A stretch of 64,000 nucleotides of DNA from Monosporascus cannonballus (GCA_004154925.1 QJNS01000131.1:124001-188000), one strand, 5' to 3'. Counted from the first letter of the stretch, positions 1 to 12,492 are shown. Notes: generated from the letters alone by a model not told the origin. Made by a program: numbers and translations.

Positions 1-34
1 TGACTCTTCACCTCAACTCACACTGCAAGATGGC

Positions 35-3000
35 ATGCTCCCACGCGATCTTCCTCGAAAAACTACATTCTACGATGCAGTTGCTGAGAGACAGATGACG
101 CAGACTGATGCCAAGCTGTTCTACCAGCGAAGCCAGTTGGACCAGTTAAAGACCGAAGGATTTCAGACGACCCCTCACGGCAGTCCTGCCATAGCCCCAA
201 ACCCGAGTGTTGGGGCGGCGGCTGCTGGTCAGGGTCAGGGTCAGAGTACCGCTACTGCTACGGGTACTGGTAACTCGCACATGGCTCCGAGTGCCAGTTC
301 CATCTCCTTGCCCTCGGCGGCCGCGAAGAGTTACAATTTCCCCGACATGTGGAACCACGGCAATCAAATTCAAATGTCTGAGCCGGTCCCTAGAACTGCC
401 ACGAGACCGTCCTTGGGCGGTTATGCTAGTGGTCCAAGCCCCTCCGGCCGGCCCACTGAACGTTCTGGACGTGATGCACATGTCTCTAACGTACAGCCTG
501 ATATGGGGCTTCCTGATGGAGCATCTGTTGGGCTCTCTGGTGCTTTCTACGACGGCGACCCCCATGTTACTGCTGAATTGAGCGCAATCTTCAAAAACAT
601 CCAGAAGATCCTTGATATTCGTCACAAATACATACGCCTCTCGTTACAAAGGGACGGTGATAATCCCAAAGATGACCCCAGCTGGGATATATATCCGCCG
701 CCACCCGAGCCGGCCTGGGGTGGGGCTTTTGCTAATCAAAATCATCCTGGGGCCAATACTGGAGAGAACAGCATGTCTAACAGCATCGTCTTGTCACCCC
801 AACAACCCGGTACCCAGCTTACCACTGAGACTCCTGGCGGTGCTGATGCCGAGCCTAGGAGGACGGCTAGGAGACGCAAGCCTGGTCATGATATCGGTGA
901 AGATTTCGACATGGCTGATTTGATGCCACTTCCGCAGGCCAGTGAATTCACTTTCCGTCTTGACGAGAATGGTGTCTTCCAAGTTTTCGAGAACGCCGAA
1001 GCGGACAAGGCTAATACCCCCGTGGTGGCTGTTCCCACTATCAAAGACTTCTATCTCGACCTAGAGGATATTCTAACAACCTCATCTGATGGACCTAGCA
1101 AGAGCTTTGCTTTTCGACGTCTTCAGTATCTCGAAGGAAAATTCAACCTCTATGCTCTTCTTAACGAGTACCAGGAAACAGCCGACAGCAAGAAGGTCCC
1201 CCATCGAGACTTCTACAACGTGAGGAAGGTTGATACGCATGTCCATCATTCTGCGTGTATGAATCAAAAGCACCTATTGCGATTCATCAAGAGCAAAATG
1301 AAGAAGTTCCCTAATGAGATAGTCCTCTTCCGGGACGGTAAGCATCTCACCCTTGCCGAGGTTTTCGAGAGTATCAATTTGACAGCGTACGATTTGAGTA
1401 TCGACACCCTAGACATGCATGTGAGCGGCCAGTACCCCCTTCATATTTGATTGTTCGCTGACTGCCCCCTAGGCTCACACTGACTCGTTTCACCGATTTG
1501 ACAAGTTTAATCTCAAGTATAACCCCATCGGGGAGTCTCGGCTACGGACAATTTTTCTGAAGACGGACAACCACATCAATGGTCGATACCTTGCTGAGAT
1601 CACAAAAGAAGTCATTTCCGATCTTGAGTCGAGCAAATACCAAATGGTAGAATGGCGAATTTCCATTTATGGGAGGTCCTTAGATGAATGGGATAAGCTG
1701 GCTGCCTGGGTGGTTGACAATAAGTTGTTTTCACACAATGTCCGCTGGCTAATTCAGATTCCACGTTTGTATGACGTATTCAAAGCCTCGGGGCTAATGG
1801 AGTCGTTTGAGCAAGTTGTCAAGAATGTCTTCCAGCCTCTTTTTGAGGTGACCAAGCATCCCGAGAGCCACCCCAAACTTCATATCTTTCTTCAAAGGGT
1901 CATAGGCTTTGACAGCGTGGATGACGAAAGCAAGGTTGAGCGCCGTCTCTTCAAAAAGTTCCCTGTGCCAAGGGACTGGAATTCAAAGCAAAACCCACCA
2001 TACAGCTACTGGATTTACTACCTCTTCGCCAACATGACCTCACTCAACTCCTGGCGCCGGCAGCGAGGGTTTAACACCTTCTTACTCCGACCGCACTGCG
2101 GCGAAGCCGGGGACAGCGAACATTTGGCTGTTGCTGTGCTATGTTGCCATAGCATTAGCCATGGACTGCTCCTCAGGAAGGTGCCTCTGCTCCAGTACAT
2201 ATTTTATCTGGAGCAGATTGGTATAGCAATGTCGCCACTCAGTAATAATGCACTGTTCCTGGCATACGAGCGGAACCCCTTCTACCAATACTTCAGGCGC
2301 GGTCTCAACGTCTCTCTCTCGACCGATGACCCACTCCAGTTCGCGTTCACTAAGGAACCGTTGATGGAAGAGTATGCAGTGGCAGCTCAAATATACAAAC
2401 TAAGTCCGGTGGACATGTGTGAGCTAGCCAAGAATTCGGTGAAGCAGAGCGGCTACGAGTATTCTATCAAGCAGCAATGGCTAGGCGAGAGGTTTAACCT
2501 CCCAGGTAAGGAAGGGAACAAGATGATCAAGACGAATGTCCCGGACCGAAGAGAAGAGTTTAGGCATCACACCTGGGTAGAGGAACATCGCATGTATGGA
2601 CTTCCTCAGCTTCCTCTGTCGGTTCTGTGCACTAATCAGCCTATAGGATTTCGAGGTACACTTCGCCAACAGGGATGCAGGGAACTGAGCGAGAATTGCA
2701 GGAGCATTACCCCGGAGCTGTGCCGGTTCCGGCCTCGTCAGCGTCTTCTCTGAAAACCAATGTAGTTGGCGGAACGGCACACCTGACGGCTAGGTCCCCC
2801 CGCGACCAGACGGACCAGGAAGGCCGCCTGCCCCTAAACACGCATGGCGACGCGAACAGTTCGCATCTAAGCGCCCAGTACGGTGGGACACAGACTCTCT
2901 CTCTGTCCCCACAGGCCATGGCGCAACGGGAATCCTCGTGGCCAACTGAGGGATTACGGGAAATGCACCTTTCCGGACACGAGCCCAGGTACCTGCCAGG

Positions 3001-3103
3001 GATGATGACGAGAGCATCGAGGCGTGATAGTAGGCGCCGTAGTTCGACCCACGAATCGGATGATGCGCTTTCTTCCCATAGCGTTCCTAAGAAGACTGGG
3101 TGA
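35..3103 (+). CDS. AMD1: AMP deaminase (AMD1 orthologue), three exons
   Basis: AMP deaminase converts AMP to IMP and ammonia in the purine nucleotide cycle, in the cytosol. Exons read 35-1420, 1473-2593 and 2647-3103. Introns of 52 and 53 nt have GT..AG ends, and the second has a CACTAATC branch site. Splicing gives about 987 residues. The metal-binding HxH motif ([13 protein letters not shown]) is near residues 399-411. The family signatures [19 protein letters not shown] and the catalytic [10 protein letters not shown] (Asp pair near 747-748) follow in order. The N-terminal ~200 residues are low-complexity, and the last ~150 (exon 3) are Ser/Arg-rich and probably disordered. Reading exon 2 straight through would add a short non-homologous tail; the spliced form ends LRT-like with a conserved-looking EEHRMISRY join. 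The frame stays open upstream of the ATG at 35 to the window edge, so the true start may lie outside. Family assignment is secure. Confidence 0.93.
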
Positions 3104-4003
3104 GGAAGGTTCGGGCATTAATGATGTGACAGTGAAGCGGTCATGATGCTTTCCGCCTTCAATTTATTCAGGCATTTCCGAAATAAGGCACTACACTTCC
3201 TACGATGTTGTGTTACATTAATAAATTCAAGCGATTTAGAACAAAGAAAAAAGAAAAAAAAAAAAAAAAGAAACCCTCTCGGGGGGCGGTTAACATAATA
3301 CATTAACCTTATTTAAATGTAAACGTTTTATAATGCATGGTACGTAAATTAAGCATGTAAATAATTTAGCTAGCTCGGAATTTTTCCAAATATATTCGTT
3401 GATTACAAGGTAGTATTTAATACACACTATAAGTAATTAAATTGTAGGGGCTAGACGCAGTACCTAACATGGCATTTACTAAGGGAGGGGGTTCTGCTTT
3501 AACTTCCTGCCCAGTGGGCCTCGAGCTCTCATTACTTGCCGAGCGCTCAATCATTTCGTACACGCATTCTCCCCTTCCCTCCTATCTCTCCGTGTATCTG
3601 TCACTGTGTCTCTGTCAAACAAGAGTACAGCCGCCCTCCGCCATTTGAACACACATGCATAGGCGAGCTCTACGATTTTACTATATATTGAGTGTGCTTT
3701 AAATTTAGAGTCGGTCTACGCCCTGACGGTTCCCGGTCCATCCGTACCATGCTTATCTATGTTTAAATCTGCATCTGCATCTGCATCCGCCATTGCTATA
3801 CGTCATCGGAAACTCGTGCCTTTTCTCTACCGCATCTGGAAACCCGTTTGTTTATCTCGGGAGGGTTCCTGGCTGTTCTTTTTGTAGAAGGGGCGTCCGG
3901 GTAACACGACACGCTATACTTGACAGACGACATCATCAAGTCAACGTCCCTTCCAGTGCCTGCAACCTCCGCCTCCTAGATCCTCGCTCGAACGACGTTC
4001 GCC
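3104..4003. other. Intergenic, AMD1-SLA1
   Basis: A 900-nt gap between two same-strand genes. It holds an A-rich tract (about 3241-3270), an AT-rich stretch to about 3440, and a short hexamer run (GCATCT-type, about 3767-3788) in what is probably the SLA1 leader. The SLA1 start has a good context (GCC ATG G). No RNA gene or further coding region is seen. Confidence 0.6.
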
Positions 4004-7000
4004 ATGGGTTTCCTAGGCGTATACAAGGCGATATATGATTATGCGCCGCAGTCTGATGGGGAGCTCGCCATAAAGGAAGGCGATCTTCTCTACGTCTTAG
4101 AAAAAAGCAACGAGGATGATTGGTGGAAGGCGAAAAAGAAAGCTGGCGCTGACGAGGACGACGAACCTGTTGGCCTCATTCCCAACAATTACGTAGAAGA
4201 GGTGCATCTAAGTACCGTTATGGACGACAAGCTGCTCTTCCACTGACTTTACTGTAGGCCAAACCTGTCTCCCACGCCCGCGCCCTATACGAATATACAA
4301 GACAGACGGACGAGGAACTCTCCTTCGCTGAGGAAGCCCGACTACAGGTCTATGATACTTCAGATCCAGATTGGATCCTCGCCGGTTTCAAGGGAGACTA
4401 TGGCTTCATCCCAGCCAACTATATCGAGATGGCGGATGGTGGTAGTCAGGAGGAATCCGAGCCTGCCCCGTCACCAATGCCACCCACCCTTCCTTCGCGT
4501 GCCGTGCTTCCGACCGAACAAGAACAGCCGCAGATCCCACCGCCACTCCCCGACCGTCAGTCTTCTGTGGCTTCTGATACGAGCCCCGTGTCGCCGCCGC
4601 CCGGCCCAGCTACTGCTTTGGCCGGCGTCATGCAAGGTAGGTCCGCTGCACGGGATGCACCCCCTTCCCCCATAAACATACCACCACGCCACCAGCAACT
4701 TGAAGAATCCGACCAAGAACCGAGCCCGGCTCTCCCAGCGCGCCCGAGAACCCAGTCGACGCTATCCAACGACCAGTCAATACCTTCCGAGCGGTTCGCT
4801 AGTCGTCATGAGTACGAAGACGAGCATTCTCAGCCTCCGGCGACTCCCTTAGCCCCTGGAGGGTTTCATATGTACAACATTAGTGAGATGGTCTCCGTCA
4901 TGGGCAAGAAGAAGAAGATGCCCACGACCTTGGGCATCAATCTCAGAACCGGTGTCATATTGATCGCTTACGAGCGTTCCCAGGATGGTCCCACCCAAGA
5001 GTGGACCGCTGAGAAGATGACACATTACTCGAGAGAAGGGAAGCACGTCTTTCTAGAGCTTGTGCGGCCGAGCAAGAGCATCGACTTCCACGCCGGCGCA
5101 AAAGATACTGCCGAGGAGATAGTAAGCGCCTTAGGGGAACTAGCAGGGGCTATGCGGGCAGAGGGTCTGCGCGAGGTCATCATGGCTGGCACCGGTCAGA
5201 GCAGCCTCAAGAGGGGCAAGGTGCTTTACGACTTCATGGCACAGGGCGACGACGAGGTCACCATTGCCTCGGGAGACGAAGTGGTGGTCATCGACGACAC
5301 TAAGAGCGAGGAGTGGTGGCAAGTTCGTCGTCTCAAGAACGGCAGGGAGGGCGTCGTGCCGAGCAGTTATATCGAGACGATAGGGGCGATAACGTCGCCG
5401 ACGATCAATTCAGGCATGTCAACGGTGGCGCAGAACCGGCTTGAGGAAGAACGCCTATTCAAAGAGGCCGTGAAAAGGGATCAGAGGGCAGCAGAGGTAG
5501 GCCCTAGAATGCGTTTACCTGAAAAAAACAGTAGTTTGTCAGCTGCGGACGGTAGTAACCATTCTGTTCAACAGCGAAGCAGAGGCGAGAACGGTCGAGC
5601 CGAAGGCGGTCGGTCTCACCCACCAAAGTCTAGTAAGTCAACCACACATAGTCCATTCCACAGGTTGCTCGACATTGCGTCGATCGGATGTGATGCTAAA
5701 ACTGTGTTGCAGAACCTGATCCATCCAAGGTTAGAACTTGGACCGACCGGTCGAAGTCCTTCAGTGTTGAGGCGCAGTTCATCGGCTTGAAAGACGGAAA
5801 GATCAATCTTCACAAGATGAATGGCGTCAAGATTGCTGTCCCCATAGCCAAAATGTCCATAGATGATATCGAGTACGTTGAACGCATTACGAACAGGTCT
5901 CTCGACGAAGATAAGCCTCTGTCCGAGGTGAAGCGCGCGAAAGCTGCCCAAGCTATTTCCTCGTCATCGAGCGATACGACGTCGGCCAAGGTTGGAGCCT
6001 CGATTCAACCGGCGAAGCCTGACTACGACTGGTTCCAGTTTTTTCTGTCTTGCGAAGTTGCTGTCGGACTTTGTGAGCGCTACGCTCAGGCTTTTGCCAA
6101 AGACTCGATGGACGAAAGCGTCTTGCCCGATGTCGATGCTACGGTACTTCGTAACCTTGGCTTACGAGAAGGCGATATCATCAAGGTCATGCGGCATCTG
6201 GATAAGAAGTTCGGGCGCAATGGCAATAGGAGGAATGTTGGCTCTGCGGGAGGCGAAGAGGGTACTGAGAATGGGTCCACAGGGGGGCTATTTTCTGGAC
6301 CAGGAGGGACCCTCCGAAATAACACTCGAAAGGGCCGGCCTGCTCCTGCAGTTCAAACGAGCGATACCGTCGATCCCAAGGCTTTCTCTCAGCAGAGGGA
6401 TAATGAGTCTGAAGACGCCACGTCGACGTCCTCCGCTACGACCCGACCAAAGGCTGCTGACAGAACTACTAACGGATTTGATGATGATGCATGGGACGTC
6501 AAACCGTCCAGACAACCGGAGCCCCAGCCAAAACCGGCTCCGGCCACTGAATCCCAGCCCGCATCTTCCCAAACTCAACGACCCCCAACACAGGCTATGC
6601 AAGATCTCTCGCTCCTCTCAACACCGCTCGAACCGACAAAGGTACAACCGACACCTACGCCGCCGGCCGCTAGCCAGCCACCTCCTTCACAGCCACAACA
6701 ATCCCAAGTCCAGCAGCCCCAAGCAGTAGCGCCTCAGTCTCAGCCTCAAGCCCCGGGCGCCTCGCCGGCCTTCTTCACGGACATCGGTCAGCCACAAGCC
6801 GGCATTTCACTGGCGCCGACGGGCTCCGTACCGCCAGCCCAGCCCCTGAACCTTGGCGTCGGGAGCCGACTGCGACCGACTCCGCCCCAGATGGTAGGAG
6901 GACAAGGTGTGCTCATGCCACCGCCGCCGTCGCGTCCGCTGTCGGCACCTCAATCGGCACAACCGAGCGGGTTCGCGCCGCCACCGTTACAGCCTCAGGT

Positions 7001-7653
7001 AACGGGCATTGCGCCCCCGGGACAGAGCTTGAACGAACTCAACCAGCAGCGAGTTCAACAGCAATACATGGGGGGCTTCCAACCCCAGCCGACTGGACAA
7101 GGCGCCGTGCAGTTCAGCTCGGGTACAGGCATGCCGCAACAGCCTGGCTCTAGTTTCGGGGCTGCCCCCTTCATGCAACCAATGGTCACCGGAACGCCGC
7201 AGATGCAAAGCCCATTTGGTGACCCGCGTCCCCCACAGTTTCTGCCCATCCAAAACCAACCTACCGGCTTCCCCGGTGGCTATAATTCTGGTCCGCAGTT
7301 CGCACAGCAAGGCGCGGTCAACTCTTACCTGCCGCCGGCCCTCGAGCCGCAGCGGACGGGCATGCCGCCATCGCTGCAGCCTCAACAAACCGGCTTTGGG
7401 GTTCCCGGTCAGGGCTTCAATACCAGCTTGAATAACAACATCAACTCCCAACCTCCGCCCGTGGCCCCACTCCTGCCCCAAAAGACGGGGCCTCCCCCAC
7501 CGGTCCGTTTTGGTGTCACTGAAAAAATGGCCCCGCAACCAACCGGCCGCCGTGCGAATCTAGCCCAAGCAAGTGAGTGCTCCACCTGCTCCCCTCTACA
7601 AGTGTTTAACTCTAACCTTCTTTGCAGCTCCCGAAAATCCCTTTGGTTTTTGA
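4004..7653 (+). CDS. SLA1: SLA1-like actin cytoskeleton / endocytosis adaptor, four exons
   Basis: Sla1 is a scaffold of clathrin-mediated endocytosis that binds cargo, clathrin and Las17/Pan1 at cortical actin patches. Exons are 4004-4201, 4258-5632, 5713-7572 and 7628-7653, giving 1152 residues. Visible parts in order: SH3-1 (about 4-66), SH3-2 (about 67-123), a PH-like region (about 268-374), SH3-3 (about 382-442), SHD1 (about 530-597, with LKDGKINLHKMNGVKIAVP), the SAM-like SHD2 (about 628-691), then a long Pro/Gln-rich tail. The tail holds about eight QxTG-type repeats (for example PLQPQVTG, FQPQPTG, LQPQQTG, APQPTG), the sites known in yeast to be phosphorylated by Prk1/Ark1 kinases. 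The protein ends in NPFGF, an NPF motif for EH-domain partners such as Pan1/End3. Intron 2 must be spliced to keep SHD1 in frame. Confidence 0.94.
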
Positions 7654-9010
7654 ATTCCTGGCTGGCGAGGGTTGTCATAGGGATGTCTGCACGGTCTTAA
7701 GTCTTCGTTAGCCTGAGGAGCCATGGGAGGTTAGTCTTGTCGTGTGGGGGGCTAGCATTTGCTATCTCGGCTCGTCTTTGCCCGCTCTGCAACCTCCAGC
7801 GCCCCCCTTCCTCGTCGGGCCGGGTCATGTCTCGTTGCGTTTGCCCCCTGCATGGCACCCCACATGAGTTGAGCTACCGGAAGCTTGTCGCAGGCCTGAC
7901 TCTGCACGAAGCGGTAAGGCCTGTTGAGATCGAGATGGATCAAGATAGTAAGTAGGTTAGATATGTTTGGCTCGGTCGGCGACAGGGGTACGTATTACGT
8001 AAGCCAGTAGATAGAACTAATTGGTCACATAGGTTGTGCGGTATAATAATTTAACTCGGTGTAAAGCTTCATGGAGGGTTCGGGGGGGGGGGTACATTAC
8101 ATTGTTGTCATGCCGGGCCCTCGCCGAGCTTTGGCTCCCTGTCTTTCTTACTAAGTGTAATTTTATCCCCGGTGCAAGTTCATCATGTCGATATCTGTGG
8201 ACCTTAGTATGCCTGTCGTATAATGGCCGAGGCCGTGGACGCCGTCATCCTTTGAGGAAGTTGCTCGGGCCAAACCCCATCCGTTTTTGCCAAGACCACA
8301 TGCTGCAACTACCGGTCACCGAGTCCCATCGTCAATCCTACAGAGCAACAATGAATAAATAGATAGGAGAGTAAAGGTCACTTTTACCAATCCACGTGGA
8401 AGAGCCATCAAGCTGGAGAAAAGCCATGCGTCTTGATACGCCGCCAGATCGACAATGGGCTGCACCCAGGTTCCATCCCTAGTCTCCAGCAACGGGTTAG
8501 AGCGTAAATGGCCTCACAGAACATGGCAATACAGACGATCCTAACATGTCAAATTCTATGGACGTAGCTAGGCCTTTAGGAACACGCTCCCATCGAAGCA
8601 TGTTCTCATTCGAAGCGCGTCCTAGCTGGCAGCTACAATGCTGCACCTTCAATCAACCGCACGCATAGGGAGGGCTCAAGAATAGCCGACCTTCACATCG
8701 GAGGCACTCTTAGTCTTTCCCGCCTGCCGACGTAACCTTCGGGTGCCAAAAGCCGCCTTGAGCCGAACACCTGCTAATCCGCTGCCCAATGGCTCTGGAC
8801 ATGCTACAATCGCCATATCTGGTTCCCATAAAGATATTATATTAAGGGCGCACAAGACAGCATACAGGGGTTCAACCAGAGCAGGTCAGAGATAGGATCA
8901 AGTGACGCAGATGGTCTCCCGGCGAACAGAATTCTTCTAATTATTCAGTGAAACTTGCTTTCAATGCGCGGCACGGGTAATGCCTACAAATACTATGACC
9001 ACACGATGCG
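7654..9010. other. Convergent intergenic gap, SLA1 and TLC gene
   Basis: About 1.36 kb between the 3' ends of two convergent genes. It should hold both 3' UTRs. A run of ten G lies near 8081-8091. A 108-codon open frame at 8036-8362 has no recognisable domain and unusual composition, so it is not called a gene. No tRNA or rRNA was recognised. Confidence 0.55.
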
Positions 9011-10170
9011 TCAAATAGGAGGGGGCGTCTCGGTTTCCTCTCCATCGAGCAGAGTGCCCCGGCGCGGACGAGCCTTCAACTCGGTAACGGCCCCGTCAGC
9101 GCCGGTGGTAACACCCTTAGGCCCGTCGGCATTTATCTCGACAAGGGGTTCCTTCTTATTCTGGGCCTCGTTCTTGCTGGGATCGAACCGCTTACGCACG
9201 GCATCAATCATCTTGACAAACCAGTAGAAATTTAACGAGTTCAAGGTGAGGTTGCTTCCGATGTAGACAGCAGCTAACCACCAGGGGACACCGGTCGAGT
9301 CCGTGACGAATTGCATTGTCTGGGCGTACTGTGGCGGGAAGGTTGCGTTGGAGAGGTCGTGCGGTGCGACTGTTGCAAGAATGGTGGGCTTATTATGCAG
9401 TCCGGCCCATATATCCCGAGCGACAAGAAAGGACTGGTAGGTGCCCCAAACCAGGCGGCAAGAGAAGAAGGTGACAATGAGGGCGATGCCGTTATACAGT
9501 TGTGGGGCGGATCCGGTCATGCCGAGCTTGTCGAAGAACCAGTGTATGTTGAGGAACGGCGAGGAGAGTTCCCAGAGGATGAAATTGCAGCTGTAGTAAT
9601 TGACGAAAGGGCGCTACGAGGGATAGAATATCATCAGCAATGCAATGCGAAGGAGGCTTCAGTTGAAAGAGAGGGGGAGCAACTCACGAAGCCAAATGAG
9701 TACACAAGCAGAGCGCTAATCGCATGCGCAAGCATGCCCAGGCCGAATATGTTGAGGTTAGAGGCCGTGATGATGAGATCCCAGAGAAAGTAACCGGCAG
9801 CCAGAGACTGGATCATAGCTGAAGCACCATCGTAACCCCAAATGCGCTCCTGCCAGTCCATTTGTCTCCGCTCATCATCAACAAACACGACCCAAAGGGC
9901 CAGAGCATTGATAATGGTACTCTGGACGAGGGAGACGACATGGACATCCCAATTCAGCCTCTTACCCTTAGATAGGCTCGAGTATTGGGCGGGAAAGATC
10001 CGTCTGGAGAGGGCAGGCGAGACGACACGGCCGATGATATGGTAGAGAGTCGCTGTCAAGAATATCTGGTGGATGTGGAGAGGAAGCGTTTGCAGGGAGA
10101 AGTAGTCGGCCCAAGGCCGCACGGCCTCGCTGAGGGCGGGTATAGGTGGGATGGGAAAGGGATCCTTCAT
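9011..10170 (-). CDS. TLC-domain (TRAM/LAG1/CLN8) multi-pass membrane protein, two exons
   Basis: Exon 1 is 10170-9688 and exon 2 is 9613-9011, separated by a 74-nt intron (GTGAG..CGTAG, phase 0), giving 361 residues. Several hydrophobic segments span residues ~30-280. The characteristic TLC pattern is visible: a GYFLWDLI segment near residue 125, an F(I)LWELSSPFLN motif near 173-182 just after the splice junction, and later WGTYQSF and NSLNFYWFVKMI segments. The C-terminal ~60 residues are charged and cytosolic-looking. Family members are ER or Golgi membrane proteins; some make ceramide, others (TMEM56/TLCD4-like) lack a proven reaction. The His pair typical of ceramide synthases (Lag motif) is not seen, so this is more likely a TLCD4-type protein than a LAG1/LAC1 orthologue. 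It converges on SLA1. Confidence 0.85.
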
Positions 10171-10653
10171 GATGCGATTCTACATCGGGATACAGTCGGC
10201 GACGTGGTAGATCAAAAAAAAAAGGTTCGAGGATTCGGACGGGCTATTTATTTATTCTGTGATCAGCAGAGCGGTGCGGCGGCGGTCTATCTCTGATGGC
10301 TAGTCAAGTCAAGTGATAGCTAGGCCGGAAAGTCAGCCGGGGTTGGGCAACTCTGTGATGCGATCAGCAGACACCGTTTGAGGTGTCGACGACCAGGAAC
10401 TTAATAGGGCTGGTGATAGGGCGTCGGACAGATTTTCCAAGCTGGGTGGGATAGCTTTGAGGTTTAGATTGTGGAAAGTGAGGCTCGTGATAATCCTGGG
10501 TAAAGCTGAAGTGAAGACTCAGTGCCGCCGCATATGTTGAATAGCGTTAGGCAAGGTTATACGATCAGAAGCGGGAGCTTGGGAGGCTGTCGAGATTTGA
10601 GAAGGGCTAAGAGTTCTAGCCATGTGACGGCTCCAAAAACTGTAGCTCCTACC
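10171..10653. promoter_or_regulatory. Upstream region of the TLC gene
   Basis: About 480 nt of GC-normal DNA between the TLC start codon and the MITE, so it should contain the TLC promoter. An A10 tract lies near 10216. No specific binding site can be named with confidence. Confidence 0.35.
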
Positions 10654-10655
10654 TA

Positions 10656-11109
10656 CACTAATGCGCCAAAAAAAACCGTACGCCCACTCATTTCTCACTA
10701 AAACTCACCCTTTGCACTTCGCTACAATAATTCCAAAAAAGATTTTAAAAAAGTTAAAAAACTATAATATATACAGAACTTTGATTATTTATAATATTTC
10801 GAAAAAATATATTAAATTCCTAAATATTTACGAAAGTTATTACATGTTAAACTTATATATTAGTGGTTTTTTTGTTATTTTTCTTTTTTTTCTATAGTAA
10901 ATATTTGTTAATTTAATATATTTTTGATGTTTTACCTTTATCTTTATTAAAAAGGTTAAGCAAAACGGTAATTAGAGCTCATTTAATAAATTATATAAAT
11001 AAAGTACTCTGGTATTTATATCATTTTTAGCGTTTATTATAATAGAGTGCAAAGGGTGAGTTTTGATGAGAAATGGGTCGGCGTACGGATTTTTTTTGGC
11101 GCATTAGTG
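10656..11109. mobile_element. MITE with long terminal inverted repeats
   Basis: A 454-bp element bounded by nearly perfect terminal inverted repeats of about 63 bp. The left end begins CACTAATGCGCC and the right end finishes GGCGCATTAGTG; both continue through the same inward sequence to a CTTTGCACT motif, with only a few mismatches. A TA dinucleotide flanks each end (10654-10655 and 11110-11111), the target duplication expected of the Tc1/mariner/pogo superfamily. The interior (about 10735-11040) is very AT-rich with no credible coding sequence; the 78-codon frame at 10661 is the TIR read as protein. It is a non-autonomous DNA element, and the parent transposon is not in the window. Confidence 0.9.
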
Positions 11110-11182
11110 TACCTACTTAACGTTAGGCACTTCCAAGTTGTAAATGGAAGCACTCGGGTGAGCTTCTAGACGATAAGGAGTA

Positions 11183-12490
11183 CAAATCGAGTCTAATTAA
11201 TCCCTGGACGCTCTTTTTAAAATCACTTTTAACATTTAAAATCAATAATATAACATTTATAATAGTTATTAAAAATCGGTTTTTTGTATTAATTAAATAT
11301 AGGAATTAATATTTATTAAGTTTCTAGGTGTTGTTCTAAGTAAATATAACGGTTTAAGTATATTTATAATTAATTTATAAAAAATATATAATTTATTTTT
11401 TCGTTATTCGGTTTTAATAGTATATTTTCTCTTTTAAGCAAAACGTAATTTATGCTTTCGTTTATTTAATTATAACTTAATTATATGCTAAATGTTTTTA
11501 TTAAAAATAAATTCGACTTTTATAATAACTATATGATATAAGTAATTTTTTAAAGTTTTTTTAATAAATTCAATATTTCTCCGTAATAATAACCGGTAAT
11601 ATTTTTATAATACGACTTTAAGACCGTATTTTGTAATTATTTAATATTAAAAAATAAAATAAAATATTAATACTTTATCGAAGTATATATAGTTACTTAT
11701 ATAGAAGTTCGAATCAAAAATAATAAAAAAGCCTTGTTCGAGATTTATAAAGCATATTTAAATTTCTGTTTTAATTTGTTTATTTTTAAAAGATAGTTTA
11801 AAGCAGTTTTCGTTATATTTTTTTTTATTAACGTTATATATAATATTAATTGTACGGTTATTATATTTGATTTCGACAGTAATTTTGTTGAATTAGTACT
11901 AAAATAGCTAATATGCTTTTTGTAAGTTTTATAAAATGTTCGTTATTTCTTTTATTTTTAGGAAAAACCTATAGTTTGTGGCATATTTTGCGGTAAGCTT
12001 TTTTATTATATTTAAAGGTTTTACAAACCGTTGTTTGATAAAGCTTGATTCCGAATTTGCTTAGCGTTCTTAAGGTTTCGAAAGGAGCACGTTGTTTTTT
12101 AACGGCTGTCTAAATTAGCCGTCGAGCAACTTATACCGTTACTTTAACCGGCGCTCCAGGTTTTAGTCGTGATTTAAAGGCAATAGGACGACCGGCGGCT
12201 TTTAGTTCTTTGTAGCAGCGGACAGTGTCATAAACCGTTGATTTTGGAACGTTTTCTAGGCGTTCGATTTTTAATAGCGTTTTTTCGGCTTTATGCAAGG
12301 CCCAAATAGCTGCCCGTTTAGTTTTCGTTAATTCGCGGGTTCTTATTTTAAGGGAATAACCGTCGAGATGCAAAATACCCTATTTTGAGACCGTAATGGC
12401 TTCAGAAAGTATATGGTGGTAGTGAGATTTCTGATATTTTGATGGGATTTTAGCGGTGTGGGCGTCCGGAGATTAACTAGACCCGATTTG
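11183..12490 (-). mobile_element. RIP-degraded Tc1/mariner transposon, 1308 bp
   Basis: Terminal inverted repeats of about 30 bp begin CAAATCGAGTCTAATTAATC at 11183, matching the reverse complement of the right end at 12490 with only transition differences. TA flanks both ends (11181-11182 and 12491-12492). The 1.3-kb length is typical of the superfamily. A degenerate transposase lies on the minus strand inside. The GC content falls sharply compared with the flanks, and the start lies only 73 bp from the neighbouring MITE, which has unrelated TIRs. Confidence 0.9.
11250..12373 (-). pseudogene. Tc1/mariner transposase, N-terminal part readable
   Basis: The first 80 codons (12373-12131) remain open and read as a helix-turn-helix DNA-binding region. 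Visible features are RELTKTKRAAIWALHKAEKT, then a second helix with VPKSTVYDTV, then a basic GRP-type linker (AAGRPIAFKSRLKPG). This matches the N-terminal HTH-23/paired-like domain of fungal Tc1/mariner transposases. Beyond 12131 the frame is recognisable to about 12000 (TAVKKQRAPFETLRTLSKF) but is broken by stops, and the catalytic DDE segment to about 11250 cannot be read with confidence. It is inactive. Confidence 0.8.
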
Positions 12491-12492
12491 TA

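Noticed and set aside
2594..2753. Reading AMD1 exon 2 straight through to the stop at 2753
   Set aside because: A 53-nt intron with GTATGG, CACTAATC and TATAG joins in phase to the frame ending at 3103 and gives a longer, more plausible C-terminus.
4004..7653. Mating-type locus flank, because a SLA gene is present
   Set aside because: The MAT locus of Pezizomycotina is flanked by SLA2, not SLA1. The three SH3 domains, SHD1 and QxTG repeats identify SLA1. No alpha-box or HMG gene is nearby.
8036..8362. 108-codon frame between SLA1 and the TLC gene
   Set aside because: No domain, atypical composition, crosses a G10 run, and lies where two 3' UTRs are expected.
9011..10170. Ceramide synthase (LAG1/LAC1)
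   Set aside because: The TLC fold is present, but the His-His Lag motif and the typical length are not.
10661..10897. 78-codon frame
   Set aside because: It starts inside the MITE inverted repeat and continues into its AT-rich core.
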